Program-made: the position numbers and the translations under genes
Shown: piece after piece, positions 25,135 through 36,400 of the stretch
Position numbering within the stretch: the stretch's first letter is position 1
Layout of the letters: the number at the start of each line of letters is the position of its first letter
The notes under the pieces: model-generated
The model's input: the letters and a program-made list of their open reading frames with translations, nothing else
Databases searched by the model: none
What the model was told of the DNA's origin: nothing
From: Siniperca chuatsi
Taxonomy: Eukaryota; Chordata; Actinopteri; Centrarchiformes; Sinipercidae
Direction: 5' to 3'
DNA length: 64,000 nucleotides
Assembly (NCBI RefSeq): GCF_020085105.1
Contig: NC_058064.1
Coordinates: 17,119,823 to 17,183,822 of the forward strand

Positions 25135-26398
25135 GGTTAGTATATCGACGCGAGTTGCTAGGCGAATCAGAGGAGGAATCAGAGCGCGAAATTAGAAACG
25201 AGGACCCGAGAGGATTTGAAAATAAAAGGAAAAGGAAGAAGAGTAACTCAAGTGAATCCAGTCAGAAAGAGGAGAAGTATCTTGTTGGGATGGTAGCTGT
25301 GACACAAACAGACGGCATTTTCAAGAATCCACCTGAGGTCGGAAAGTTTGTAGGAGGAAAGCTTGGAGATGTCAGATCGGTCAAGATAACAAGAAGTGGG
25401 ATGGTTATCATTGAATGTGTGTCAAAGCGTCAGAGAGATAAAGCCCTGAAGATTCATGCGTTTAGAGATCACAGCAGTGTGAACTGCTCCCCACTCGGAG
25501 CAGAAGTAAAGAAGAAGGGAGTAGTAAGCGGCGCGCCACTGACGGTGGAGGCCGAGTCATTTCGGGAGGTTGAAAATGTGTGTGAGGCAAGAAGGCTGAC
25601 AAGATTCAGAAATGGGGAGAAGGACAGTAATTCAGTGTGTTTGACGTTTGAGGGGGAATTGCCGGAAAGAGTGTATGTAGATTATGTGTGTTACAGGGTG
25701 AGGCCATATGAGAGAGCTCCTCTCAGGTGTTTCTGCTGTCAGGAGTATGGACATGTTGCTGCAGGATGTAGAGGGGGCAGGAGATGTGGGAAGGACAACT
25801 GTAATGTGGAGGAGTGCAAAGTGGAGAAAGAGCAGGCAAAGTGCCTGCACTGCGAAGGAAGCCACCATATGGGATCAGCACAGTGCCCAAAAAGAATTAA
25901 GGAAATAAAAATGAATAAGATCAGAGCAGAAAAGGGAAAGTCATACGCTGAAGCTGCTAAAAGTATGGAGAGAAATGGTGAAATGGTGGCAGTGCAAAAG
26001 GAAAAGGAGAAGAAAGGAAATGGAGATGATCAGAACATCAGTATGGACAAGAAGCGATTTCTGGCATTTATTGCCATGGTTATAAACTGTGCGGCTGAAA
26101 TAAAGGGGAAGTCGGAAAGGATTAAGATGGTGCTGGACGCTGCAAGAAGGTTCTTGAATGTTGTGGACACATCTGGAGAGGATCTGGATGTTACACTGAG
26201 GGAAGGAGCTGCACCAACTCAGACAATGGGGTCTGGGTTTATAGAATGGACTATGGCAGGGAATCACTTTGGGTGGACACTGTAAATAGTTTAAACTGTG
26301 AAGCTGTTACAATCCAGTAGGTGGCGGTAATGCGCAATTAGGGATGCCAACCGCCATAAAACTCAACAGAAAAAGAAGGAAAAAACAAAAAAAAACAA
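25135..26398 (+). mobile_element. LINE-type insertion carrying ORF1 only, with 15-bp target-site duplication
   Basis: A perfect 15-base direct repeat, caactcccaggtgat, flanks the element at 25120-25134 and 26399-26413. Between the copies lie one long frame (25155-26285), a short 3' UTR containing gtaggtggcggtaatgcgc and gatgccaaccgccataaaac, and an A-rich tail (about 26369-26398). The A-rich end, direct target duplication and zinc-knuckle ORF1 indicate target-primed retrotransposition. No reverse transcriptase or endonuclease frame is present. The 5' end is probably truncated, because the frame has no ATG before codon 46. It sits upstream of mcm10 in the opposite orientation. Confidence 0.88.
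25155..26285 (+). CDS. Retrotransposon ORF1 (gag-like, CCHC zinc-knuckle protein), 5' truncated
   Basis: An open frame of 376 sense codons opens with TTG; the first in-frame ATG is at 25290 (codon 46), and in-frame TGA at 25131 closes it upstream. After a Lys/Glu-rich start comes an RRM-like segment (VRSVKITRSGMVIIECVSKR). It is followed by an adjacent pair of zinc knuckles: CFCCQEYGHVAAGC (CX2CX4HX4C) and CLHCEGSHHMGSAQC (CX2CX4HX5C), with a Cys-rich linker (CGKDNCNVEEC) between them. The C-terminal third is Lys-rich, with a helix-like stretch KRFLAFIAMVINCAAEIKG. This architecture is that of non-LTR retrotransposon ORF1 RNA-chaperone proteins. The frame has no internal stop, so the copy is either young or preserved. 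Expression is doubtful because no start codon or promoter is evident. Confidence 0.8.
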   Translation: MLGESEEESEREIRNEDPRGFENKRKRKKSNSSESSQKEEKYLVGMVAVTQTDGIFKNPPEVGKFVGGKLGDVRSVKITRSGMVIIECVSKRQRDKALKIHAFRDHSSVNCSPLGAEVKKKGVVSGAPLTVEAESFREVENVCEARRLTRFRNGEKDSNSVCLTFEGELPERVYVDYVCYRVRPYERAPLRCFCCQEYGHVAAGCRGGRRCGKDNCNVEECKVEKEQAKCLHCEGSHHMGSAQCPKRIKEIKMNKIRAEKGKSYAEAAKSMERNGEMVAVQKEKEKKGNGDDQNISMDKKRFLAFIAMVINCAAEIKGKSERIKMVLDAARRFLNVVDTSGEDLDVTLREGAAPTQTMGSGFIEWTMAGNHFGWTL

Positions 26399-27211
26399 CA
26401 ACTCCCAGGTGATCCTTCCTCTGTAGTGGCTACGAGCAGATGTAGCTTTCCTCACTTGGACAACTCTGTCCAAACCTCAACCACAGCCATAACTGTACCG
26501 GTATGGGTCAGTAGCCCAGGAAGAATTGTGCCTGGAAGGCAATTTTCAGGGTTAATACGCTAACCGTCCGCCCCCTAAAGACGTGAATTGAAGTAACTTA
26601 CTGTTTAGAACCGATAACCAACTCCCCGCTGCAACTGAAAGTGGACACCTGAAAAATCTATTTTTGAAATCGACGGAGAAGCGAACACTTTCTCTAAAAA
26701 TATGCGAACTCTGTTAGAGCTTCGGGGCTTTTGGTCTTTTTTTGGGGGGGATGAGTGACTTCTCATTTGCTTCTCAGTTTGTTTCCGAGTATCCCATATA
26801 ACACGAACGTTCAAACTCTTTGGAACATGGAGGATTGAACATGTTTTTAAAAAGAGGTATCCTCAAAGGGGAAAAATGGTGAAATAATGGATACAGTATG
26901 TATATGTATAAAGCATTCAAATGAGTAGGTTTACTGATTGGAATCTATCTGGAAAGTGTCCTACACACTGTACAATAATAAAAAAAAAGAATTGCACATT
27001 GAATAGCACCACTTGGATTGTATAATACGTTTTATGCTCTAACGTGATTAGTTTGTATGGACAACATCCTTCCAAGGCCACAAAGGAAAACGGATCAATG
27101 TTTTCTTTTGGTGGCATGCAAACGCAAAGCACATGGGTGTAGACTATAAAACCACATGAAGAAATTAGCTTTGTAACCCTGTGTCAAACTATTATTATTT
27201 GCCTTTACAAG

Positions 27212-27949
27212 ATGGAAGAAGAAGACAAAGACTCAGTTCTCACTATTGTCAAGTGGAAAGATTTTCTACAAGACTACAGCAAGGATGGAGATTACATTCA
27301 CAGCTATGTGATAAATGAGGCAAGTGTTGACACTGTCCTCAAGCTACACAGGCAAGCTACCAAAACAACCTTCTGCACCCGCAGGCCATCTTCCTTAAAG
27401 TTCGATCCACTCAAGCGCAAAAATAAGAAGTTCTGTGCCGGCTTCTTTGTGTTCTGCAGGTCCACCAGTCCAAGTATCAGCGATGACGGAGTGCCTTTCA
27501 TGTACAGTGGCATGAAGATACTGGAATGCCAGTACGGACCCAAATGAGAGCATGAAAACAAGAGTGCCATTAAAACTGTGACTTCCACAGTTTCCAGGAA
27601 AAAGATGAGAAGCAATATTCCATCTCCTGGACAAAAGAAAAAATCCAAACAAAGGCTTTCCATAGGAGCAACAATTAAAAAAGGATGTCAAGTAAAGATC
27701 TCAGTTTGGCACATCTGTGGATTGCCTGAGTATGTTGTTACTGCAAAGAAATGTGTGACAAGTGGGCAAACCAAAGCTAAAGAAAGACTGCTGCAGGAAG
27801 CAATGGTAGAAGCCAGATTTTACATCAGCTTGCCACTGCGGAGAGCACACACACATCACAACCGATGTGGCCAATCAGACAGCATTCTCTTTAAAGGAAA
27901 ACCCGTTGTCACCATCAGCATCTGCACACACACGAACACCAAAGCGTAA
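27212..27949 (+). pseudogene. Intronless CARF/ALS2CR8-like DNA-binding protein relic with one in-frame TGA
   Basis: The frame opens with ATG at 27212 (MEEEDKDSVLTIVKWKDF) and stays open to TAA at 27947-27949, except for one TGA at 27545-27547. The 111 codons before it and 133 after it are in the same frame. The segments DDGVPFMYSGMKILECQYG, then KQRLSIGATIKKGCQVKIS and LPEYVV, then a His-rich end (RAHTHHN) resemble the order of conserved blocks in CARF (ALS2CR8) and related Cys/His DNA-binding proteins of transposon origin. This match is from memory and weak. TGA could be a decayed CGA codon. The bases before the ATG (gcctttacaag) could also serve as a splice acceptor, so an exon of a larger gene is possible. 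Alternatives are a processed pseudogene or a transposon fragment. Confidence 0.4.
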
Positions 27950-29840
27950 AAAACAAGACACCAGCACAACTGCTCTGCCACCCACAAAGACAGTACAAAG
28001 AGACAACAGAGACCATGACTAGCATGGGGCATGCAAGACTGAAGAAACAGAAAATGACAGGCAGCAACTCGGTTCACAGTTTTTTGTTGCGGTAGTATCT
28101 GTTCAAAACCATTTAACTTCATCTTGGTGCCAACACACCTTCTCTGGTATGAGGACATACTGTATATATGTTTTGCAATTAGAGTTCCTTGTACTTTAAA
28201 GCAATAGTTCGACAAGTTAGTTAACAAAAACCAACATGTAAAAACGACAAGTTGTGGTTCTACAGGGGGTTATGTGCCAGGCTATTTCATAGCCAGGTGC
28301 AGTAATTTCATGTGCTCGGCCAAGAAATAGCCCTGAACACAACCCCGTTTTTACGCTTTTACACGTTTTTCATATGGATAAAACGAATAAGACATAACGT
28401 GTTAATTAGTGAGCTTTAGAGGTGCTGGTTGGTGGATTTTATAACCTTTGGACAGAGTCAGGCTAGCTGTTTCGACATTTCCAGTCTTTATGCTAAGCTA
28501 AGCTAACCAGCTGGTGGCGGTAGAGTTGTATTTAGTTGTATTGTATTTTAAGCAAATACGTTTATTTCCTGAAATATCAAACTATTGCTTTAAACACAAG
28601 GGCTTAAATATGTGTCATTTGTTCTTAAAGCCCCTATGTGAAGAATTTGTATGTGATTATAGCAATTTTTTCCTAGAGCATGTTTTTGTTTGTTGGAAAA
28701 CAAGACTATCCTAAAAAATAATTGTTTTAAAGTGGAACAATCACACACCATATTCTGCTGTACAATAACATACCAAAACAAGGCTTCCTGTCATATTTTG
28801 TATCTCTATTGCAGAAATATAACTGAGCTAGCTATTTTAGTAATGTTGACACAAGTTGATATCTGAAGTAGAAGGATGTCACGTGCAAGGTGTTTGTAAG
28901 ACTTCAGATATCACAATGTTAAATTTTATATGAAATATCTATTCTAATTCAAGTGTTTTGATTATTTTATTTTCATTGACAGAATTACAACATGGGATCA
29001 GAATGCCTTTATAATCTACAGAGTACAGAATCAGCAGGGTGTTGGAGCCTCCTGCACTTACAAGGGCTGTCGCTTACAGTGATAGGTTCATTAACAAGTT
29101 AAATATATTACATTCTAATAACCAGGTATCATCTGCAGAGTCAAAATAAAATATATATCTTCATATTAAAGTGCCTACATGGTGCATGCTCCTTTTCCCA
29201 CCAACATTATTACAATAAAGTATTTCTGATTAACAACCCAATTATGAGCTAAAATATCCTTTCCAAGCAAAAAAAAAAAAGAAAGATTTTCATTTTAATT
29301 TGACAAGAAACCCTTAAAAAAAGTAAAATAAAAAACCTTCAGCAACCAAATACTTGGTAAACAAATGCAACTTGTAAAGGCTGAACTTATTTGATGTGTG
29401 CATGACAGGCAGACAGCGCCAAACTGAAATCTTATCAAAGTGTTTGTGCAGTTTCTGTTTTGATCTTTTCAGTCATCACAGCAACGGACTATGTGCCAGA
29501 TGTGCCCAAAACCTGCAAGAAGACGTGTCCTACAATATTTTTCCTGTTCTATTCTAAATCTTTTTAAGCAATTTTCAAATTTAACAAACTAGAGAGGACC
29601 AACTATTTTCAGACTTCCATCTCTTGGGTAAGAACTCTCAATACAGCTTTGAAATCCATCTACTTAAATTCTACCAAAACCAAATTGTTCCCTTTCTAGA
29701 ATGAATTTGAATGAGATTATCATGGAACACTAAGTGTCGTCTCGGGGATCCAAGAAGAGGTACAGGTAAAAGCAGAGGAAGACTCAGATTAAGGTGCTAA
29801 TGTAGCCGCTGTTGTTGTGGATGCTTGTAATGATGGAGGT
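27950..29840. other. Interval between the CARF-like relic and optn
   Basis: Apart from the MITE at 28196-28593 this appears non-coding. The part next to 29841 should be the optn 3' UTR. On the minus strand AATAAA hexamers occur at 29215-29220 and elsewhere in this AT-rich stretch, but I cannot say which is used. Confidence 0.5.
28196..28593. mobile_element. Foldback MITE family C, copy 1
   Basis: The ends are inverted: ttaaagcaatagtt at 28196 and aactattgctttaa ending at 28593 (14 of 14 bases pair). The interior contains 'aaaacgacaagttgtggttctacagggggttatgtgcc', split here by position (28237-28274), and the block cagtctttatgctaagctaa, which recurs in copy 2. No coding frame. Confidence 0.88.
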
Positions 29841-32166
29841 CTAGTTGATGCAGTCCATGATGTGGATTTGCAGGGAGTCCAGGTCCGGCAGGATCTCATT
29901 GCACTTGGGACAGGCATGTTCGGGAATATTCCCCTGATGCTGCCAGTCAGGACCTGTGAATCAGAGACACTGATCACAACCTGAACATGCTGTTACACTG
30001 AACTAAGCAGTCAATCCTGCACTTCCTTCCAGACTGTGTTGTATGTCCCATCAAGTTCCACCACATGTTTTAGGTTATACTGAAAAAAAGGAGTAGTTTC
30101 TACATTTTCAGAAATACGTTTCTTCGCTTTCTTGCTGTTAGATGAGAAGATTGATACCACTCTCATGTCTGTACGCTAAAAATGAAGCTAGAGCCAGCAG
30201 CCGGTTAGCTTAGCATAAAGACAAACAGGGAAACAGCCAGCCTGTCAACTGTCAAAAAGCACAAAAATATCTGCTTACCAGCACGTCTAAAGCTCACTAA
30301 TTAGCATGTTATATCGTGTTTGTTTAATCCATACAAAAAGTGAAATGCAAAAGCCGCTCCCCCCTTCTTCCAGTCTTTATGCTAGGCTAAGCTAAATGTC
30401 TCCTGGCTCCAGCCTCATACTTAGCGTACAGATGTGAGAATGTTATCAATCTTTTCATCTTCCCAAAATGAACTATTATTTTAAGGCTCTGTCAATTCAG
30501 GTAAAAGAATTGGTACAAAAAAATTGTACACAGCCTCAGAGAAAGTATGCCTGGAAGGCTACATGCTAATATGCAAATGTACCTCTTCCAACCATTGTAG
30601 GGCCAGCTCCGAGTTGATTTCCTCCCATTGACACATGTCTCCTCTGCATCTCGTTCAGCGACCGCCTGTGGAGAAACACAAGAAAAATTGTTGCAGAAAA
30701 GACAACTGGGTCCCCACTGAGAAAGGGTTCCAGACAGTCTAAGTTATGGTGTTGTACTAATGTGTCAACCTCACAGAAATCTTGTAGATTGTGTTTTCCA
30801 GTGTGTTCCTGGTAGCACATATTGCTGTCTACAACAGTGTCTTTGTGGTACTACCACTAGGAGTCACAAAAGTTAGAAATCGCGCATGGCCACTTTTAAC
30901 CGGTCAGGCCATATAACAACGTACTGCATCTTTTACTTTCTTTAGTCAGGACCAACTGAACTACAGGTGTAAAAGCAAACTTGGTCTTCTGTTTGATTCC
31001 ATACCGGCCTAGTGAGTCCATCTCCTCCTGCAGATGGGTGTTCTGCTTCTTTACGTACTCCAGCTGAGCAGCCAGACGCTCCCTCTCTTCATGGAGCTTC
31101 TCCCTCGCTGCTCGCTCTGCGTAGAAGTCTGAGGAGTAGACCTCCGCCTGCACACGGAGTACAACAAAAAGCATGATGACCGCCATGACACTGCAGGGAG
31201 CCATGCTGTCACGTGGACTTCTGGTAATTCAACATCGATTAACTAAGCAGATGTCAAAACATTTCTACACCCACTGACCTGAGCCTGGAAGACAGATATG
31301 GTCTCCAGCTCCTTCTCCTTCTGGAAGATCTCCTGCTTCATGTGATCAATCTTGCTCTGTTTAGCAGCCAGGGCCTCTTCGGCGGCAGTCAGCTGTTCCT
31401 GCAGCTGGTCCACCACCTCCTTCTGCACCAGCTGAGACTGCAGGGCCAGAGGGCAAAGGTCAAACACTCTCATTTCTAATTGTTAATACTCTTATAACTG
31501 CATTAGGTTTCGTGGAAATTAGCAGGATTTGATTAGTCTGTTGCTAAAATCAGAAAAGGCTCCTCATGCTACATAAACTGACCTCTCTCTTCTTCTTCTC
31601 CTCTTTGAGTTCATTGTAGTCTTCAAATAGCTTGGTGTAGGCATCCTTCAGCTGGGCCAGATTGTTCCTGTGAGGGAGGAGGGAAGGGGGTTACCGGTGA
31701 CTCAGTGGAATATAGACTGATGGTGACTCTGGGAAAAAGGGGGTTTCCAATGCAAATCAGTGTCATATGTCTGCACATGTAAACTACAGTTATTCCTGCA
31801 TAAAAAAAACTCATTTCTCATTTTTCAAATGAACACATGACCCTTGAATGTCTTTGTATATGTGTGTGTGTGTTGCCTCGGACCTATCCTCCCCAGCCTT
31901 CCTCTGCTCCATCTGGTTCTGGGCCTGCATGCTGTCCAGCTGCAGCTTCAGCCGGTCGTTCTCCGCCTGAACAGCCTGTTTCTCCACCAGCTGGGCCTTC
32001 AGAGTGGCCACGTCCTGCTCCACTTCCCGACATCTGGACACAAGAGGAGGAATAAGACATGCAACGGTGGCCTTAATTGTTGGAGCACATTATAGGTTTC
32101 TATGCATCATTTTTGTCGGCTCCTTCACTAAATGGTTTGCATGTTAGGATTCGACGGTGTGGGCTG

Positions 32167-32229
<63 letters not shown>

Positions 32230-34457
32230 CCTAACCTGTCCTGCAGGTTCTTCTTCATGCCTTCTGCTTCATCCAGCTTGCTCTGGGCCTGCTGCAGCTC
32301 TTTGAACAGCGTCATCATCTGAGACTTGAGATTCTCCACCTCAGATGCTGCCTGAAGTATTTGCGTAATGACACACAAACATTACGATAAGGAGACTAAA
32401 CATTACAAACATCAGTGGACCTCTGCCAGTTATGGAAATGATAAAGCCAATAACAGCACGCAGAGATGAGACCTCAAACTGAGGTTCTTTAAATGTGATG
32501 TGAGAACATCAACCTGTCATCCGAATACAGATTACAATGATACAGTTAAAACTACCCTCCTGAATTACTGCTTTTAGTACTTCCACTATTAAATGAATAC
32601 CTTTTCCTCTTTCCCAGAATCCTCCTTGGTCTCTGTAGGCTCTGCTTCGGTGGTCTGTGTTGAATCCTCTACATTACTCTTCCTCTCCTCCAGCTCTCTA
32701 ATTCTGTTGGACAATTAGTTTCAAAAACTGTTAGAAAATATGTCAGAGGAAAAACAAACACATTTTGAGAGGAGCGATTAGATAAAAACCACAGAAAGAT
32801 TGCACTTAAAAAACAAATATAACCAACATTTTTAAAAACTGTGAATGAAAAGCAGTGGGATTACTGCAAAAAGCAGAAACATAGCAGCCATTTTTGCACC
32901 TTTAAACAACCAATTTGGTCCAATTTATAGGAAAAAGCACAAGTACCCACTAACAGCCTGACTTGCTGTGTTTCCTGATGTTATAAACGTGGCTGTAATG
33001 ATGAGAGTAGATCACTGAGTGGGGAACTGTTAAGCTGCTGTCCTCTACCTGGCAGCAGAGGACTGCAGCTCGGCCTGCAGCCGCTCGGCCCGCTGTGTTT
33101 CGTTCCTCAGTGACTGGAGGAGCTGGCTGACGGTCACCTCCTCGCTGTCCAGCCGGGACGCCGTCATGCTCAGTTCTGGACGTCTGCTGCGCTCCGAACC
33201 ACACACGCCGCCCACGCCGTCCACGCCGTCCACGCCTCCGTCCTGAGAAGGACAAACACGCAGTTAGATCCCAAACTTTGGGTTACACCAGTGTATTATT
33301 TCAACAAAATCACAGACTTAAACTGTATTTTTATTAAAAATCTGATCTGGATTTCTTTGATCCAGCACACAATAACTGTAGAATTGATGAATACTACTCT
33401 GGTTGTCCAAAACAGCCTGGTCGGTGGGTTAAAGTGGAGACTTTTTGTGTTAGATGAGGCCTTTCCATGCTCAGTAGAATGGTCATGGAATGATTATATT
33501 TGAGTGTCTTCTAATTTCTTTTTATTCGTGTGTGTGTTGCTCCTCACCGAGACCCTGATGATCTCAATGAAGGAGTCGTCGTGCGAGTCCTGGTCCGCCT
33601 TCAGCTGCAGCTCAGAGTTCATGGCCACCAGGTCGTTCTTCTCCGCCTGCAGGCGAGCAACCTGGGCACGCAGGGCATCCACTTCTACACTCTGATGGGA
33701 TGCCTGGAGTCACCAGCGCAGATTATTAAGTAGTCACAGTCTTAATTTGGGTACAATGCAATTTGACAGAAGCTTACATCTAGTAGTTAATGTACAATAA
33801 GCCAGACAAAGTCTCATTAGAAAACACATAACAAAGATCCTTTTAAAAAATGATTAACATAGGAATATAACACTGGCTCTCAGCTGCTTTGACCCAAAAA
33901 CTAAAAGAAAAAGCAGTATCGGGGTTACACCCTCACCAGCAAGTCTCCCAGGGCTCCCCCTGTCCTCCCCTCCACCTCCAGCCTCCTGCTCAGCTCCTGG
34001 TTCTGGAGGGTCAGTGCCGCCATGCGGTCCCGAGCCTCCTCCAGCCTGCTCTCCAGGAAGTCCCGCTCCTCCCGCTGCTTCTCCCGCCACACAGACAGCC
34101 CTTCGAAACGCTCCTTCATCGTCAGGTTGGTCTGACGCAGGGCCTCTGAGCGAGAGACACACACGGAGGATTTGAATAAATGCACACTGTACTGGCCAAG
34201 TCATTTGAATGGTGACCCTTTCCATAGATAGGTAGACAGACTTCTTTGCTGTTGAATAGAGCAGCAACAACAATTTCAAAGCTCAAATAAAAAACATTGC
34301 ATTCAACCCTCAATCTGACCGCACGCCTACTCTCACCTTTTAGGTCTCGGTTCTCCTGGATGAGGTTGTTCATCTGCTGCAGGGTTTCCTCCAGCGTGCC
34401 GGGCTGACTGGGAGAGCGAGCGATGTCGCCGTTCATCATGGGGCCTCCGGACGCCAT
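29841..34457 (-). CDS. optn: Optineurin, ubiquitin-binding selective autophagy receptor
   Basis: Cytosolic adaptor linking ubiquitin-marked cargo (damaged mitochondria, bacteria) to LC3 and TBK1, also acting in NF-kB and vesicle traffic. Twelve coding exons: 34457-34337, 34145-33937, 33703-33548, 33242-33049, 32703-32601, 32351-32236, 32033-31884, 31667-31583, 31437-31279, 31147-31005, 30665-30583, 29953-29841. They sum to 1632 nt, 543 aa (human 577), with all phases consistent. The N-terminal coiled coil holds [19 protein letters not shown] and [20 protein letters not shown]. Exon 3 ends in a LIR motif, DDSFIEI (core F155-I158). The UBAN domain spans exons 9-11 (ISVFQAQ, then [18 protein letters not shown]); D438 and E442 match the residues human OPTN needs for ubiquitin binding. 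The C-terminal zinc finger is [21 protein letters not shown] (C521, C524, H537, C541). Confidence 0.97.
30084..30485. mobile_element. Foldback MITE family C, copy 2, in optn intron 11
   Basis: Contains gatgagaagattgataccac and the partly inverted gtgagaatgttatcaatctt near the opposite end, ccggttagcttagcataaag against ctttatgctaggctaagcta, and the shared blocks aaagctcactaattagca and gttatatcgtgtttgtttaa. The same blocks occur in copy 1 (28196-28593) in opposite order. The ends have diverged more than in copy 1. Confidence 0.8.
32168..32227. repeat. (TG)30 / (CA)30 microsatellite next to an optn donor
   Basis: Thirty uninterrupted TG units on the plus strand. On the optn strand they are (CA)30, starting 8 bases into the intron after exon 6 (exon end 32236, donor GTTAGG). 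Confidence 0.97.
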
Positions 34458-35433
34458 GGTGCTGAGAGGAAGACAAGGAAAGAGACTCGTATAGAAGCTG
34501 TAAGAAGCTATCACTTGGAGTTGTCATTTTGTGTGTATTACTAATTACTTACTTAAAATAAGGGATTTTTTTTTTTAAAAAGCAGAAAGCTTCTGCAAAA
34601 TTCTACACAGTGGCTTTAAGGCCATTGCAGAGCTTAAGAATCAATGTTTCTACTAGCAAATGAATCAATGTGTACGCTTTTACTAAATTCAACACGTGTT
34701 GTGTAGATACAGTCCATTTTAAAATAATAAGAAAAGGATGTTCCAGACTTGGACTCATGATTTATCTCTGTATAAATGAGACTGTGACTTATGTTGCACA
34801 CACCAAGGTACAATGTTTACTTCATTTAGAGATGAATTATTGTCTGGAGACATGGAGCTGGGGGGTGGGGGGGTGTTACCAGCAAAGTATGTGAAAAAAC
34901 TGCTCCATGCTGATATCACCAAGTGACTCAGTGCTTCTGCATGCAGCAGCAGAGTAGCAGCACCCAGCCTTAAACGGGACTTATCTCATCAGCAGGTCAC
35001 ATGATAATTTAATTACATTACAATAACAGAGAGCAGTATGCTATACACACTGTGGTCTGCTTCTGCCCTCACAATGACTTACTGAATGACCGTCATAAAC
35101 AACTATTATTATCTTAGCGGCATTTAATGGGAGATATCACGGTTAAACTGAAACTTAGGAATACTACAGTGAATCCCAGTGGGATAAATGCTACTTTAAA
35201 ACCACCACTGAACACTACAGACACGCTGTCGCTCTGGGAAAATGTCATGGGTATATTATTTTGGATCATATAGCCTGCTTTTACTTTCAGTTTTCTCAGG
35301 TGGGCCTATTCCGTGCGCCACTCTTAGTAAACACTGAAAAGTTACCAGTAACTTACACAACACGGATGTGTTTCCCCCCTTAGCCAAACTGCGTCACATC
35401 AAACACTAAAAAAGTCTAAATGTTTTAACTCAC

Positions 35434-35570
35434 CTGCTCTGTACTCCTGAGCTAAACCCAGTCTGGATGTTCACTCCGAAAGTCCACAGAAACACTCGGA
35501 GAGATGGTAAAATGTGTGTCGAGCAACCTTGTACTGCTGCTTCTGGCTTGTAGCAACGTCAAGTCACGTA
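35434..35570 (-). promoter_or_regulatory. optn 5' non-coding exon and promoter (upper limit approximate)
   Basis: On the minus strand a segment ending GTACAGAGCAG|GTGAGTT has a consensus donor with its last exon base at 35434. The next exon (acceptor cctctcag) begins CACC directly before the ATG at 34457, giving a good Kozak context. The transcription start is not resolvable by eye; about 35500-35570 is a guess. Confidence 0.5.
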
Positions 35571-36125
35571 CAGACACAATGAGCTTCCGGTAAGTGTTTT
35601 CAAAATAAAATCACACTTTGACGGTATCTGTTTTAGTCTGAAAATAGTACAAGAATTAAGCATAACCTTTGCCAGTAATTTCTATTATGTTTTAAAAATT
35701 ACTTTTTTAGAGGAGAAAAATCCTTTTTAGATACTAAGTTTTTTTTTAATTGGCCTTCAATGTAATTTATCTGTATAGGCTAAATATGACACTAACAGAC
35801 AATACACAGAAACAGGAAAAATGCAATTAGTAAAACAAACAACTCGAATCTGATACAATTTTTATATGACAACAACATAATCTTCTAATGTGTATTTTTT
35901 TAGTAATAACTTTATTCTGTTGCATTTAATCTAATGATTCCGTTACGTGTATAACTAATTTGTGTATAATTAAATTCACTTCACTAAACCACACATGGCC
36001 TACTCTGTTCTGTATGATCAAAGTTATCATATCAGCAATGAAGAAGAAACAATTATTAATGCTGACGTTGTTTTTATTTTCGGTAACTTCAACCACAACA
36101 TTATTTTCCATTATATATGTAGTCT

Positions 36126-36131
<6 letters not shown>

Positions 36132-36175
<44 letters not shown>
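36132..36175 (+). repeat. (TA)22 microsatellite
   Basis: Uninterrupted alternating TA in the optn-ccdc3 divergent interval. Confidence 0.97.
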
Positions 36176-36178
<3 letters not shown>

Positions 36179-36400
36179 GATCACTTGAAATCTGGACTAA
36201 ATAGGCTATAGTAGGCCCACGTGTCATCGTTTGTTTACTCATCCCCAATAATGTTCAAACTTTAAGGCCAATTTATTCAATCGTTTTCAAGTTTAAGCTT
36301 TTATTTTGAGGGCTCGTTTGCCTTACTTCCTGTCCCCATGGGCCTAGTTGTCGCAGGGGCGACGCAGCTCTGACTTGTGTGGATTTTCATTTCCTCGAAG

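Larger units (their letters stand above)
24650..27200. other. Upstream flank of mcm10 with the LINE insertion
   Basis: Outside the LINE copy at 25135-26398 I see no exon or recognised repeat. 26414-27200 has no coding signal that I trust. Confidence 0.5.

Noticed and set aside
25155-25289. TTG start for the LINE ORF1
   Set aside because: A TTG start has no support in a eukaryotic element. The frame is open from the truncated 5' end, and the first usable ATG is at 25290.
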